Assembly: GCA_963640685.1 (NCBI GenBank)
Contig: CAVIAA010000014.1
Coordinates: 1-48,019 of the forward strand
Source of the DNA: SFEL01 sp963640685
GTDB lineage: Bacteria; Bacillota; Clostridia; Christensenellales; CAG-138
Length of the DNA: 48,019 nt
Reading direction: 5' to 3'
Shown here: positions 38,351-47,180 of the stretch, piece by piece
Layout of the letters: each line of letters begins with the position of its first letter
Position numbering within the stretch: the first letter of the stretch is position 1
Made by a program: the position numbers and the translations under genes
Notes under the pieces: model-generated
Told to the model about the DNA's origin: nothing
Databases searched by the model: none
Seen by the model: only the letters and a program-made list of their open reading frames with translations

Positions 38351-39412
38351 CTACTCCGTGATCATTGCTGCGGCCTCGGCTATCAGCTCATCCACAGCAT
38401 TTTCCAGCGGCACGGTTTTGATGTGCTTTCCGCCTTTAAACAATGCGCAGCCGCCCTTGCCAAAGGCAATGCCTATATCCGCCTTGCCCGCCTCGCCGGG
38501 GCCGTTTACAACGCAGCCCATTACCGCGACCTTTATGTATTTTCCCTTTGGTATTATATTTGAAAGCTCGTTTTCCACCCTGTTTGCGGCAGAAAGCAGG
38601 TCGATACATGTCCTTCCGCAGGTCGGGCAGCTTATTATCTCTACGCCCTCTTTTCTAAGTCCCATGGCCTTCAGTATCGACTTTGCGGCGTATACCTCCT
38701 GAACCGGATCGCCTGTCATTGATATGCGCATGGTATCACCTATGTCGTCATACAGCAGCGCACCCATTGCGGCAGCGGACTTTACCAGCGCCGCCTCGCC
38801 GCCGCCCGCCTCCGTAACGCCTATATGCAGCGGATAGTCGCATCTTTCGCTCATCAGCCGGTATGCAGCTATGGTATCCGCCGCACTTGAGGATTTTATG
38901 GACACGACCATATCGTAAAAGCCCTGCTTTTCCAATATCGCAATGTGCTTGAGCGCGCTATCGACCAGCGCCTCCGGCTTGGGCCCGCCGTATTTTCTAA
39001 GCAGCTCCTTTTCTGCGGAGCCGCCGTTTACCCCTATACGTATAGGTACTTGGTGCTGCTTTGCGCAATCCACCAGCCGCTTTACGTTTTCCTCTCCGCC
39101 GATGTTGCCCGGATTAAAGCGCAGCTTATCAACGCCGTTTTCCATCGCGGCTATCGCAAGCCGGTAATCGAAGTGTATATCCGCAACGAACGGAATGTGT
39201 ATTCTGCTCTTTATCTTTGGTATAGCCCTTGCGCAGTCCTCATTGTAAACGGAGGAACGTACTATTTCGCAGCCTGCCTCCTCCAGCCTGAGTATCTGCT
39301 CCGCCGTGGCCTCGGCATCCGCCGTGTCCGTATTGGTCATAGATTGAATGCTCACGGGGGCGCCGCCGCCTATCTGCACCGTCCCAACGGTTACTTTTCT
39401 CGTTTTTTTCAT
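38351..39412 (-). CDS. ispG: 4-hydroxy-3-methylbut-2-enyl diphosphate synthase (IspG/GcpE)
   Basis: 353 residues, usual length. It reduces methylerythritol cyclodiphosphate in the MEP isoprenoid pathway, using a 4Fe-4S cluster. ADIHFDYRLAI and LRFNPGNIGG are barrel signatures; CPTCGRTC and the later GCVVNGPGEA supply the cluster ligands. Between rseP and polC; its last codons carry the GGAG of polC. Confidence 0.96.
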   Translation of the reverse strand: MKKTRKVTVGTVQIGGGAPVSIQSMTNTDTADAEATAEQILRLEEAGCEIVRSSVYNEDCARAIPKIKSRIHIPFVADIHFDYRLAIAAMENGVDKLRFNPGNIGGEENVKRLVDCAKQHQVPIRIGVNGGSAEKELLRKYGGPKPEALVDSALKHIAILEKQGFYDMVVSIKSSSAADTIAAYRLMSERCDYPLHIGVTEAGGGEAALVKSAAAMGALLYDDIGDTMRISMTGDPVQEVYAAKSILKAMGLRKEGVEIISCPTCGRTCIDLLSAANRVENELSNIIPKGKYIKVAVMGCVVNGPGEAGKADIGIAFGKGGCALFKGGKHIKTVPLENAVDELIAEAAAMITE

Positions 39413-39434
39413 ATCGTCACCCGGCTAAAAGCCC

Positions 39435-40454
39435 CTAAAATAGCCTTCTTACGTCCATCACCGTCAGCAGCACCATAAGCCCCATCAGCAGCGCCATGCC
39501 AGCGAGGTGTATCATGCCCTCCTTTTCGGGGGGTATAGGCTTGCCACGAACGGCCTCTATCACCATAAACAGCAGCCTTCCTCCGTCCAGCGCCGGTATA
39601 GGCAGCAGGTTCATTATGCCGAGGTTAATGCTTATCAGCACGCCGAGGCGCAGCACGACCTCAAAGCCGGCGCGCACGGCCTGCCCTATTATGGATATGG
39701 TCCCAACCGGCCCCGCAACGTCATCCGAGGACACCCCGCCGGTAAACACCCTTCCAAGCACCTTGAGCATTTCCTCCATTATGTTGCAGGTGTACTTTAC
39801 CGACCCGGCAACGGCACCCGCAAAGCCGTAGCGCAGCCTCTCCGGGTATATGTATATCCCCAGCTTGTTGCTGCCGCTCTCCTCGTCAAATATGTCATGC
39901 GCGGTGAGCTTGAGCCTTTCGCCGTTTCTGTTTACGGTCAGCTCTATGCTGTCAGGATCCGACTGCTGTATCATTTCGTTGCACTCGATATAATACGTAA
40001 TGCTTTTGCCGTTGACAGCGGTTATTATATCGCCCTCGCGCACGCCGGCGGACTCTGCCGGAGAGTTGCTTTCGGTAAAGCCGGTCACAGATGGCATATA
40101 CTCGCCGTATGACATGAGTATCACGGCGGATATCACCACGGCAAGAGCTATGTTCATGCACGGCCCAGCAAGCACGACCAGCATGCGCTTCCAAACCGGC
40201 TGCGCGTTAAAGCAGCTTGGGTCGGATGCGCTGTCGTCATCACCGTGAAAGACGCAGAGACCGCCTATCGGCAGCACGCGCACCGCAAAGCGGGTTCCGT
40301 CCTTCTCGCTGCTCAGCAACACCGGTCCCATGCCTATCGCAAATTCATCTATTCTAAAGCCGAGGCTCTTGCCCGCAAAAAAATGCCCGAGCTCGTGCAC
40401 GGTCACAAGCACCATAAGCACAAGCAGCGCGCCTATAATCGACAACAGGGTCAT
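39435..40454 (-). CDS. rseP: site-2 zinc metalloprotease (RseP/RasP)
   Basis: 339 residues. An intramembrane protease that cleaves anti-sigma factors and remnant signal peptides. Zinc motif VTVHELGHFF (about 20-28) is in the first membrane helix, a PDZ domain spans ~110-200 (GVREGDIITAVNGKS), and the second metal site NLLPIPALDGGRLLF is near residue 280. Three or four membrane segments. Its start is right after the dxr stop; MEP genes around it are its normal neighbours. Confidence 0.95.
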   Translation of the reverse strand: MTLLSIIGALLVLMVLVTVHELGHFFAGKSLGFRIDEFAIGMGPVLLSSEKDGTRFAVRVLPIGGLCVFHGDDDSASDPSCFNAQPVWKRMLVVLAGPCMNIALAVVISAVILMSYGEYMPSVTGFTESNSPAESAGVREGDIITAVNGKSITYYIECNEMIQQSDPDSIELTVNRNGERLKLTAHDIFDEESGSNKLGIYIYPERLRYGFAGAVAGSVKYTCNIMEEMLKVLGRVFTGGVSSDDVAGPVGTISIIGQAVRAGFEVVLRLGVLISINLGIMNLLPIPALDGGRLLFMVIEAVRGKPIPPEKEGMIHLAGMALLMGLMVLLTVMDVRRLF

Positions 40455-41603
40455 TTACGCATTCCCTTTCTCATATGCAAGCCTTCTCGCCTGCCTGTCT
40501 GTTTCTATTATATCCTCAAACGTGAGTATATTCCCTAGGTCTGCCCTTTTCATGGCGTATTCAACGGCATCCGCTATTTCGTCAAAGCGTATCTTGCCCT
40601 TTATGAACATATCCACCGCCGCCTCGTTTGCGCCGTTGTAAACTATCGGCAGCACGCCGCCCTCGCGAAGCGCCTCATACGCTAATAACAGTGCCGGAAA
40701 TTTATCCGTATCCGGAGCAAAAAAGCTGATTTTGCCGACCTCCTCGAGCCTCAGCCGGCCGAAATTCCCCTCTATCCTGTTCGGGTAGGTCAGCGCGTAC
40801 TGTATCGCAAGCCGCATATCCGGCCTTGAAAGCTGGGCGATATTGCAGCCATCGGCGTACTCCACCATCGAGTGAACTATGGATTCAGGATGCACCAGCA
40901 CGCTTATCCTTTCGCCCGGCACCTTGAAAAGATAGCTCGCCTCCATTATTTCCAGCCCCTTGTTGAACATCGAAGCCGAATCAATGGTTATCTTTCTGCC
41001 CATGCTCCAGGTCGGGTGATGCCCGGCCTGCTCCGGCGTAACGTCCTTTAGCTGCTCCTTTGTGTATTCGCGAAACGGGCCGCCGGAGGCCGTGAGTATG
41101 AGCCGCGCTATTTCGTCGTGTTTTCCGGCAGAAAGGCACTGGAATATTGCGCTCTGCTCGCTGTCCACCGGTATTATTTCGCCGCCGCCACTGAGTGCTT
41201 TTTCAACAAGGGCGTGGGCACATACTATGCTTTCCTTGTTTGCGAGGGCGACCCGCTTGCCTGCGCCGAGCGCCGCAAGCAGCGGTTTTGTGCCGGAAAA
41301 GCCGCTTATGCCGTTTACCGTTATATCAGCCTTTTCATAAGCTGCGGCATGCAGCACGGCCTCCTCCCCGCCCTCTATTACGGCGAAATCGGCTATGTCG
41401 CTTTGCCTGAGCTCATCTGCCGCTTTTTCGTCCGCCATTGCGATAAGCTCCGGCCGAAACTCATCAGCGATAGCCGCAACTGCCTCTATGCTGCTTCCCG
41501 CACAAATGGCCACAGCCCTGAACTCCGTCCTGTTGCTTCTGATAACATCGAGAGTCTGCCGGCCTATCGAGCCGGTGCAGCCCAAAACAGCTATATTCTT
41601 CAT
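40455..41603 (-). CDS. dxr: 1-deoxy-D-xylulose 5-phosphate reductoisomerase
   Basis: 382 residues from the ATG at 41603 (MKNIAVLGCTGSIG); a TTG three codons earlier is an alternative, and neither has a strong ribosome site. It makes methylerythritol phosphate with NADPH, the committed MEP step. GCTGSIGRQTLDVI binds NADPH, VDSEQSAIFQCL and EQAGHHPTWSMGRKI line the metal/substrate site. Between cdsA and rseP as usual. Confidence 0.96.
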   Translation of the reverse strand: MKNIAVLGCTGSIGRQTLDVIRSNRTEFRAVAICAGSSIEAVAAIADEFRPELIAMADEKAADELRQSDIADFAVIEGGEEAVLHAAAYEKADITVNGISGFSGTKPLLAALGAGKRVALANKESIVCAHALVEKALSGGGEIIPVDSEQSAIFQCLSAGKHDEIARLILTASGGPFREYTKEQLKDVTPEQAGHHPTWSMGRKITIDSASMFNKGLEIMEASYLFKVPGERISVLVHPESIVHSMVEYADGCNIAQLSRPDMRLAIQYALTYPNRIEGNFGRLRLEEVGKISFFAPDTDKFPALLLAYEALREGGVLPIVYNGANEAAVDMFIKGKIRFDEIADAVEYAMKRADLGNILTFEDIIETDRQARRLAYEKGNA

Positions 41604-41627
41604 GTCTATCAATTATTTATGCCCCAT

Positions 41628-42470
41628 TCAGCTCAGCATACTGAGCCACACATAGCAAAGCACCGCCGGAGCACACATAAGCACACTGTCCAGCCTGTCC
41701 ATCACCCCGCCGTGGCCGGGGAATATATTGCCGTAATCCTTTATGCCTGCCCAGCGCTTGAGCACCGAGGCAAACAGGTCGCCTATCTGCCCTATCCCGC
41801 CGCATACAAGACCCACCAGCAGCATCGGCAGCAGCGGCAGCCGAAGCCCCCATATGAGCTGCAGCAGAAAGCACACGAAACCGCCCAGCAGCCCGCCGAG
41901 AAAGCTCCCGTAGCTGCCCTCTACCGTTTTATGCGGGCTTATTTCGGGGCAGAGCTTGCGCTTGCCCACAGCCGAGCCTATATAGTAGGCCAGCATATCC
42001 CCCATGAGCGGGCAAATGAACACCAGCAGCAGCCCAACGTTATACGCCGAGGGCTCTGCGTCATACGGCAGCAGCGCAGCCAGCATACCGAAAAGCGACA
42101 TCGGGTATACCAGCAGGAACGCGGAATACAGGCTTTCCTCCGTGGTGCGGTTCTTGTTGAATATCCTCTCTGCGGCGACCAGTATAAGGCACAGCGCCCA
42201 GAGGAGCGCCGCAGCACCGCCGGGCACGCCGAGCCTTTTATGCGCCAAGAGCTCCAGCGCGGAGCACAGCGCGGCAAATGCATAGGCGGGCAGTATGAAT
42301 ATGCTCTTCCCCGTTTTTATGCGGAACAAGTTGGACATTTCAAACACCGCGATGATCGCCGCGGCAGTAAAGGCCGCCGTTCTGAACAGGCTGCCCAAGG
42401 CAACTATGCCGACATAAAGCAGCCCAAGCAGCACACCGACTATTGTCCTCGTCCTTCTTCCGTTATTCAT
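41628..42470 (-). CDS. cdsA: phosphatidate cytidylyltransferase
   Basis: 280 residues with about eight membrane helices. It makes CDP-diacylglycerol for phospholipids. The signature region near the C-terminus, LKRWAGIKDYGNIFPGHGG then MDRLDS, matches the S-x-K-R-x4-K-D family pattern. Follows uppS by 15 bases; usual neighbour of dxr. Confidence 0.94.
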   Translation of the reverse strand: MNNGRRTRTIVGVLLGLLYVGIVALGSLFRTAAFTAAAIIAVFEMSNLFRIKTGKSIFILPAYAFAALCSALELLAHKRLGVPGGAAALLWALCLILVAAERIFNKNRTTEESLYSAFLLVYPMSLFGMLAALLPYDAEPSAYNVGLLLVFICPLMGDMLAYYIGSAVGKRKLCPEISPHKTVEGSYGSFLGGLLGGFVCFLLQLIWGLRLPLLPMLLVGLVCGGIGQIGDLFASVLKRWAGIKDYGNIFPGHGGVMDRLDSVLMCAPAVLCYVWLSMLS

Positions 42471-42485
42471 CTGCCTGCCCCTTTC

Positions 42486-43220
42486 TTATTTTTGCTCTGC
42501 TTTTTCCACAACGGCGCCAAACCTGCGCGTGCGCCGCTGATACTCCCGTATGCAGTCCGCATATTTTTCGTCGGTAAGCTCGGGAAATGTCACGTCGGTG
42601 AACACCAGCTCGGCATACGCCGCCTGAAGCAGCATAAAGTTGGACAGCCGCTGTTCCCCCGCCGTGCGTATCACGAGGTCGAGATCCGGCAGCCCCGCCG
42701 TATACAGCGCGTTCATAAGCTCAGCCTCGCCGATAGGCTTGCCCTGCTCAATGAGCATATTGCAGGCTCTTACGACCTCTGCGCGGCTGCCATAGTTAAG
42801 CGCGATATTCAGCTTAAGCCCGGTGTTGTTCTTGGTCTTTTGCATGGCGATGTCCGTCTCCTGACCCATCCTTTCCGGGAAGGCTGACATATCTCCCATT
42901 ATGAGTATGCGGACGTTGTTTTTGTGCAGCGCATCCAACTCTCTCATGAAATACTCCATGAAAAGGTCGAACAGCGCGCCGATTTCTTCCCTTGGCCGCT
43001 TCCAGTTTTCGGTCGAAAAGGCATACAGCGACAGCGCCTCAATGCCTATATCCGAGGAAAACCTTATGATACCCCGAAGCCGCTCCATTCCGGCTCTGTG
43101 GCCCAGCTTTCGCGGCAGGCCGCGCCTCGTCGCGTAGCGCCCGTTGCCGTCCATTATTATCCCGATATGCCTCGGCAGCTCGTCCGAAAGGCCGACGCTG
43201 CCCGGCTGTATGACCGCCAT
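42486..43220 (-). CDS. uppS: undecaprenyl diphosphate synthase (isoprenyl transferase)
   Basis: 244 residues from ATG 43220, 12 bases after GGAGG. A TTG at 43226 is at a better spacing, so the start is uncertain by two codons. Cis-prenyltransferase that builds C55 undecaprenyl diphosphate, the peptidoglycan lipid carrier. GIIMDGNGRYATRRGL carries the catalytic Asp; LYAFSTENWKRP, and DLVIRTAGEQRLSNF are the other conserved regions. Follows the small 65-residue gene. Confidence 0.95.
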   Translation of the reverse strand: MAVIQPGSVGLSDELPRHIGIIMDGNGRYATRRGLPRKLGHRAGMERLRGIIRFSSDIGIEALSLYAFSTENWKRPREEIGALFDLFMEYFMRELDALHKNNVRILIMGDMSAFPERMGQETDIAMQKTKNNTGLKLNIALNYGSRAEVVRACNMLIEQGKPIGEAELMNALYTAGLPDLDLVIRTAGEQRLSNFMLLQAAYAELVFTDVTFPELTDEKYADCIREYQRRTRRFGAVVEKAEQK

Positions 43221-43265
43221 TTGCAAAAATATCCTCCGATGCAAAAGGGGACACGGAACTAACCG

Positions 43266-43463
43266 CTATCCCCCGTATTCGCAGTCTGTTTTGAACAGAG
43301 CCCAGACAAGCTCTGCCGAGTGCCCGTCGATATGCTGCCTTATCACCCGCTTTTCGTTGCCGTTAAGTCCCTTCCGGCTGCGGGTCTCGGTGCAGCTCAC
43401 GCTGAAGCCCTCCGCCTCAAGCAGTGCCCTTGCCCTTTCAAGCTCGTATCCAAGCACGGTCAA
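43266..43463 (-). CDS. small 65-residue protein, function unknown
   Basis: 65 residues (MTVLGYELERARALLEAEGF at the start). The start overlaps the frr stop as ATGA, and uppS begins about 45 bases later, so it is part of the operon. The first 25 residues look like half of a PASTA unit (a loop-helix pattern with YELERARALLEAEG), but no full domain fits. No transmembrane segment. I do not recognise it. It could be a lineage-specific addition to the uppS/cdsA operon. Confidence 0.6.
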   Translation of the reverse strand: MTVLGYELERARALLEAEGFSVSCTETRSRKGLNGNEKRVIRQHIDGHSAELVWALFKTDCEYGG

Positions 43464-44011
43464 ACCGTCATTATCTCCTTTTCCTTGTCGGCGATTATCT
43501 TGTCGATGTTCTTGATGAACTCGTCGGTGGCCTTCTGCGCCTGCTCCTCCTGACGCTTCTGGTCGTCCTCGGTCAGCTCGCCGTCCTTCTTTGCCTTCTT
43601 TATGGCGTCGTTGGCGTCCCTGCGTATCGAGCGAATGGCGACCTTGGATTCCTCGCCCTTCTTGCGAACGAGCTTTACCAGCTCCTTGCGGCGCTCCTCG
43701 GTCAGCTCCGGGAATATGAGGCGGATTACCCGCCCGTCGTTGCCGGGGTTTATGCCGAGGTCGGACTTCTGTATCGCCTTTTCTATTTCCTTTATCATGT
43801 TTGCATCATAGGGAGTGATGACCAGCATCCTTGCCTCCGGTGAGGATATGTTGCCCATCTGGTTTATCGGCACCTGAGAGCCGTAATAATCGACGGTTAT
43901 ACGATCCAGCGCCTGCGGGTTTGCACGCCCCGCCTTGAGGGTGCCAAGCTCGCGCTCCAGCGCGGCTACGGTCTTGGTCATTTTTTCCTTTGCGGTTGCA
44001 ACAGCGTCCAT
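43460..44011 (-). CDS. frr: ribosome recycling factor
   Basis: 183 residues, usual length. With EF-G it splits ribosomes after termination. LKAGRANPQALDRITVDYYG and the conserved RIIFPELTEERRKELVK-type segment (LIFPELTEERRKELVKLVRK) are diagnostic. Follows pyrH by 110 bases with no terminator, hence the same operon. Confidence 0.96.
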   Translation of the reverse strand: MDAVATAKEKMTKTVAALERELGTLKAGRANPQALDRITVDYYGSQVPINQMGNISSPEARMLVITPYDANMIKEIEKAIQKSDLGINPGNDGRVIRLIFPELTEERRKELVKLVRKKGEESKVAIRSIRRDANDAIKKAKKDGELTEDDQKRQEEQAQKATDEFIKNIDKIIADKEKEIMTV

Positions 44012-44121
44012 ATTCGAACCTCCTGAAAGTTTATCCGTGTCATCGGTTATATTTTACTGGAAATGCCCGCTTTACACAATCCCCAATTAGAGATTGTTCA
44101 CAGTATCGCCTGTTTTGCCGT

Positions 44122-44826
44122 CTACATTTCCCCGTCGATGAGCGTGCCGACGCTTTCGCCAAGAACAGCCTTAACGGCGTTGTCTGGGTCGGCCATCGCA
44201 AAGGCGACTATCGGTATGCCCTGCTCCTTGCAGAGGGTTATTGCGGTCAGGTCGGTCGCCTTCAGCTCCCGCTCTATCACCTCGTCGTAGCTGAGGTGGG
44301 AATAGCGCACGGCGTTCGGATCTTTTTTGGGGTCGTCCGAGTATATCGCATCCACGTTTTTTGCAAGCAGCATCGCATCTGCGCCTATCTCCGCCGCCTT
44401 TAGTGCCGCCGCGGTGTCCGTTGAAAGGAAGGGCAGCCCGCTTCCGCCCGCAAATATGACCACCTTGCCATCTTCAAGCGCGGCGTGCGCCGCCCGGGAT
44501 GAGTAACCGTCCGCTATGCGGGGCATATCTATCGAGGACATAACCACCACCGGCACCCCCAGCTTTATGAGGCAATCCTGCACGGCAAGCGAATTTATGA
44601 CAGTCGCCAGCATCCCCATCTGGTCCGCCCTGTTGCGATCCATATCGCCGGAGCTGCGCCCGCGCCATATGTTCCCACCGCCGATGGTAACGCCTATTTC
44701 AACGCCCATTTCATGTAGCCTTGCTATCTGCCCCGCAATGGCCTCCGCCTTGTCAAAGTCCACGGTCTGCGCGCCGCCCATTGCTTCGCCCGAGAGCTTC
44801 AGTGATATTCTTTTGTATTTCAGCAT
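44122..44826 (-). CDS. pyrH: uridylate kinase (UMP kinase)
   Basis: 234 residues. The bacterial hexameric UMP kinase, making UDP. KLSGEAMGG, TIGGGNIWRG and VVMSSIDMPRIAD are family motifs; the phosphate-binding region GGSGLPFLSTDTAA follows. It comes after the tsf terminator, with its own possible promoter. Confidence 0.95.
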   Translation of the reverse strand: MLKYKRISLKLSGEAMGGAQTVDFDKAEAIAGQIARLHEMGVEIGVTIGGGNIWRGRSSGDMDRNRADQMGMLATVINSLAVQDCLIKLGVPVVVMSSIDMPRIADGYSSRAAHAALEDGKVVIFAGGSGLPFLSTDTAAALKAAEIGADAMLLAKNVDAIYSDDPKKDPNAVRYSHLSYDEVIERELKATDLTAITLCKEQGIPIVAFAMADPDNAVKAVLGESVGTLIDGEM

Positions 44827-44879
44827 TTTTTTGCTCCTTAATACTATTATTGCGGTCTGAACCTGCTTTCACCGAATAC

Positions 44880-44908
44880 ATTATATAACAAAAAAGGAAC
44901 ACCGAAAA
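44880..44908 (-). promoter_or_regulatory. weak promoter of pyrH-frr
   Basis: A perfect TATAAT (44880-44885) lies about 55 bases before pyrH; the -35 position (44903-44908, TTTTCG) is poor and overlaps the tsf terminator hairpin. Some read-through may be needed for expression. Confidence 0.35.
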
Positions 44909-44920
44909 GGTGTTCCTTTT
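44890..44920 (-). terminator. terminator of rpsB-tsf
   Basis: AAAGGAACACC/GGTGTTCCTTT (about 44893-44903 with 44909-44919) is followed by a run of Ts on the minus strand. Confidence 0.8.
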
Positions 44921-44931
44921 AAAATCGGGCT

Positions 44932-45822
44932 TTACTTCTTCATCTGACCCATAACTTCCTCGGCGAAGTTATCCTGCCTCTTCTGGAGACCTTCGCCCAT
45001 CTCAAAGCGAACAAACGCCGCGAGTTTAACGTCGCCGTGCTCCTTGAGCATCTGCTCGATGCTCTGGTCGGGATTCTTTACGAAGGGCTGCTCAAGCAGG
45101 CAGACTTCCTTGTAGTACTTGGCGATACGACCCTCGACCATCTTCTCGATGATAGCGGCGGGCTTGGGCTTGGGGTCGTTGAGAGCCTGGGCGCGCAGTA
45201 TCTCGCGCTCCTTCTCCAGGTCGGTGGGGTCAACTTCGTCGCGGTGCAGTACGTTCGGCCTTGCGGCGGCAATGTGCATTGCAACGTCGTGCACGGCAGG
45301 CTTTGCCTTTTCAGCGTCAGAGGTCTCTGCCGCTACTATAACGCCTATCTTGCCGCCGAGGTGAATGTAGGTATCTACAAGCTGACCCTCCATGCGGGCG
45401 AAGCGGCGAATGGTTATCTTCTCGCCGATCTTTGCAACGGCGCGGGTGACCATCTCGGCAACGGTGCCGTCGCCGCAGTCCAGAGCCATGAGCTCGTCCA
45501 CGTCTGCGGGTGCCTTATCCACGACCAGCTTTGCTACGGTGTCAACGAGGCTCTTGAAGTCGTCGGTCTTGGCGACGAAATCGGTCTCGCAGTTGACCTC
45601 TACGATAGCGCCGGTTTTGTGGTCGGCGGTCACATAGCTGCTTACGATGCCCTCTGCGGCTATACGGGCAGCCTTCTTTGCGGAAGCGGCAAGGCTCTTC
45701 TCGCGGAGATAATCCATCGCCTTGTCCATATCGCCTTCGCAAGCGGTAAGCGCCTTTTTGCAGTCCATCATGCCGGCGCCGCTCATTTCGCGCAGAGCCA
45801 TTACGTCCTTAGCAGTAAACAT
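44932..45822 (-). CDS. tsf: elongation factor Ts
   Basis: 296 residues. Exchanges GDP for GTP on EF-Tu. The start with TAKDVMALREMSGAGMMDCK and NCETDFVAKTDDF are diagnostic; the C-terminal part has the core LLEQPFVKNPDQSIEQML. About 38 bases after rpsB with no terminator, in the usual rpsB-tsf operon. Confidence 0.97.
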   Translation of the reverse strand: MFTAKDVMALREMSGAGMMDCKKALTACEGDMDKAMDYLREKSLAASAKKAARIAAEGIVSSYVTADHKTGAIVEVNCETDFVAKTDDFKSLVDTVAKLVVDKAPADVDELMALDCGDGTVAEMVTRAVAKIGEKITIRRFARMEGQLVDTYIHLGGKIGVIVAAETSDAEKAKPAVHDVAMHIAAARPNVLHRDEVDPTDLEKEREILRAQALNDPKPKPAAIIEKMVEGRIAKYYKEVCLLEQPFVKNPDQSIEQMLKEHGDVKLAAFVRFEMGEGLQKRQDNFAEEVMGQMKK

Positions 45823-45859
45823 ATATTGCCTGACCTCCTATTAAGTATTCTTTCAAAAA

Positions 45860-46594
45860 TTAAAACTCGTCGCCGGCAGTCTCTTCCTCGGCTGCTGCGT
45901 CTACCATCTGCTCGCCCTGACGGCCTTCCAGTACGGCGTCCGCCATCTTGGAGGCGATGAGCTTGACCGCGCGGATAGCGTCATCGTTGCCGGGTATGGC
46001 GTAATCCACCTCATCGGGGTCGCAGTTGGTATCTACGATAGCTACTACGGGGATACCGAGGGCGCGTGCTTCCATAACGGCGATGTGCTCCTTGCGGGGG
46101 TCTACGACGAACATTGCGCCGGGGAGCCTCTTCATATCCTTGATGCCGGAAAGGTTCTTTTCCAGCTTTTCCTGCTCGGCCTTAAGCTTGATGACTTCCT
46201 TCTTGGGCAGATACGCAAAGTCGCCGTCCGCTTCCATCTTCTCAATCTTGCGGAGCTTTGCGATACGGGTCTGGATGGTCTTGAAGTTGGTGAGCATGCC
46301 GCCCAGCCAGCGCTGGTTCACATAGAACATCTCGCAGCGCTTTGCTTCCTGCTCGATGGATTCCTGAGCCTGCTTCTTGGTGCCTACGAAAAGTATGCTG
46401 TCGCCGTTTTCGGCAACGCTGCGAACGAAGTTATAGGCCTCCTCCGCCTTTTTGACCGTCTTCTGAAGGTCGATGATGTAGATGCCGTTGCGCTCGGTGA
46501 AGATATACTCCTTCATCTTCGGGTTCCAACGGCGGGTCTGGTGACCAAAGTGTACGCCTGCTTCAAGAAGCTGCTTCATGGAAATAACTGACAT
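45860..46594 (-). CDS. rpsB: ribosomal protein S2
   Basis: 244 residues. The largest r-protein of the small subunit platform region, added late in assembly. VISMKQLLEAGVHFGHQTRR, YIIDLQKTV and GIPVVAIVDTNCDPDEVDY are diagnostic. GAGGAGG precedes the ATG at 46594. First gene of rpsB-tsf. Confidence 0.97.
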   Translation of the reverse strand: MSVISMKQLLEAGVHFGHQTRRWNPKMKEYIFTERNGIYIIDLQKTVKKAEEAYNFVRSVAENGDSILFVGTKKQAQESIEQEAKRCEMFYVNQRWLGGMLTNFKTIQTRIAKLRKIEKMEADGDFAYLPKKEVIKLKAEQEKLEKNLSGIKDMKRLPGAMFVVDPRKEHIAVMEARALGIPVVAIVDTNCDPDEVDYAIPGNDDAIRAVKLIASKMADAVLEGRQGEQMVDAAAEEETAGDEF

Positions 46595-46721
46595 TTTTTA
46601 ATCCTCCTCGTTTTTTAATTCCTCCCCGGGCATCATCCTGTGCGGGCAGCCCATGTCAAAGGCACGAACGCCAGTCCGCCCGGGTGTGTGATATATGCGT
46701 TCCATTCCGCATACCCATACG
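46595..46721 (-). promoter_or_regulatory. rpsB leader, possible ribosomal-protein control element
   Basis: A leader of about 125 bases carries CCCGGGC (46625-46631) and GCCCGGG (46678-46684), which can pair and enclose a 46-base loop. S2 represses its own leader in other bacteria. The fold has been read by eye only. The 61-codon open frame that runs through it starts within the terminator of the gene upstream, so it is not coding. Confidence 0.35.
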
Positions 46722-46727
46722 AGCGTG

Positions 46728-46757
46728 AGTATACCATAAAATCCCGCCCATATGCAA
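46728..46757 (-). promoter_or_regulatory. promoter of rpsB-tsf
   Basis: TTGCAT (46752-46757), 18 bases, TATACT (46728-46733) with extended TG. Confidence 0.6.
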
Positions 46758-46767
46758 CAGCAAAAAT

Positions 46768-46797
46768 AAAAAAAGCCGGCCATGCCGGCTGTTTTTT
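46768..46797 (-). terminator. terminator of ireB-ruvX-DUF1292
   Basis: Stem AGCCGGC/GCCGGCT (46774-46780 with 46784-46790) with a 3-base loop; seven Ts on the minus strand. Ts also follow on the plus strand. Confidence 0.8.
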
Positions 46798-46810
46798 ATC
46801 GGGCGGGGCA

Positions 46811-47146
46811 TTACTTTTTGTTTTCGTCCTCTTCTATCTCATCCATAAGGTCGAGAAACTCCGCAAATACCTCGTCTAGCAGCACCTCGTTGTCGACGCT
46901 CCTGTATACGTCCTCGCCGTTTTCGTCCTCGATGCTGAATATGACGACCTCCGCCTCGTCCTCGTCCATCGCGCTCTCCTCGTCCGCTTCGGGGGAAAGT
47001 GCAACGTATTTCTTTCCTTCGTACATAAAGGTGAGTATGTGCTCGAATACCGTTTCCCTGCCGTCCTCATCCAGCAGGGCAACATCATCGCCTATGGAGT
47101 CTATTATGTTCTTATTTGTATCTTTATTGTCTTTCATTATCGTCAT
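46811..47146 (-). CDS. DUF1292 family protein
   Basis: 111 residues from ATG 47146, shortly after GGAG; a 19-codon longer frame has no ribosome site. Very acidic, with DDVALLDEDGRETVFEHILTF and the EEVVIFSIEDENGED-like core near residue 70, ending in DLMDEIEEDENKK. This family follows ruvX in many Firmicutes (yrzB in Bacillus); function is unknown. Confidence 0.85.
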   Translation of the reverse strand: MTIMKDNKDTNKNIIDSIGDDVALLDEDGRETVFEHILTFMYEGKKYVALSPEADEESAMDEDEAEVVIFSIEDENGEDVYRSVDNEVLLDEVFAEFLDLMDEIEEDENKK

Positions 47147-47180
47147 CGTCTCCGTTTCTCCCCGCTGCAGCCCTGTGCGC

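Noticed and set aside
46598..46783. A 61-codon open frame upstream of rpsB
   Set aside because: It begins inside the terminator of the preceding operon and crosses the rpsB promoter and leader.
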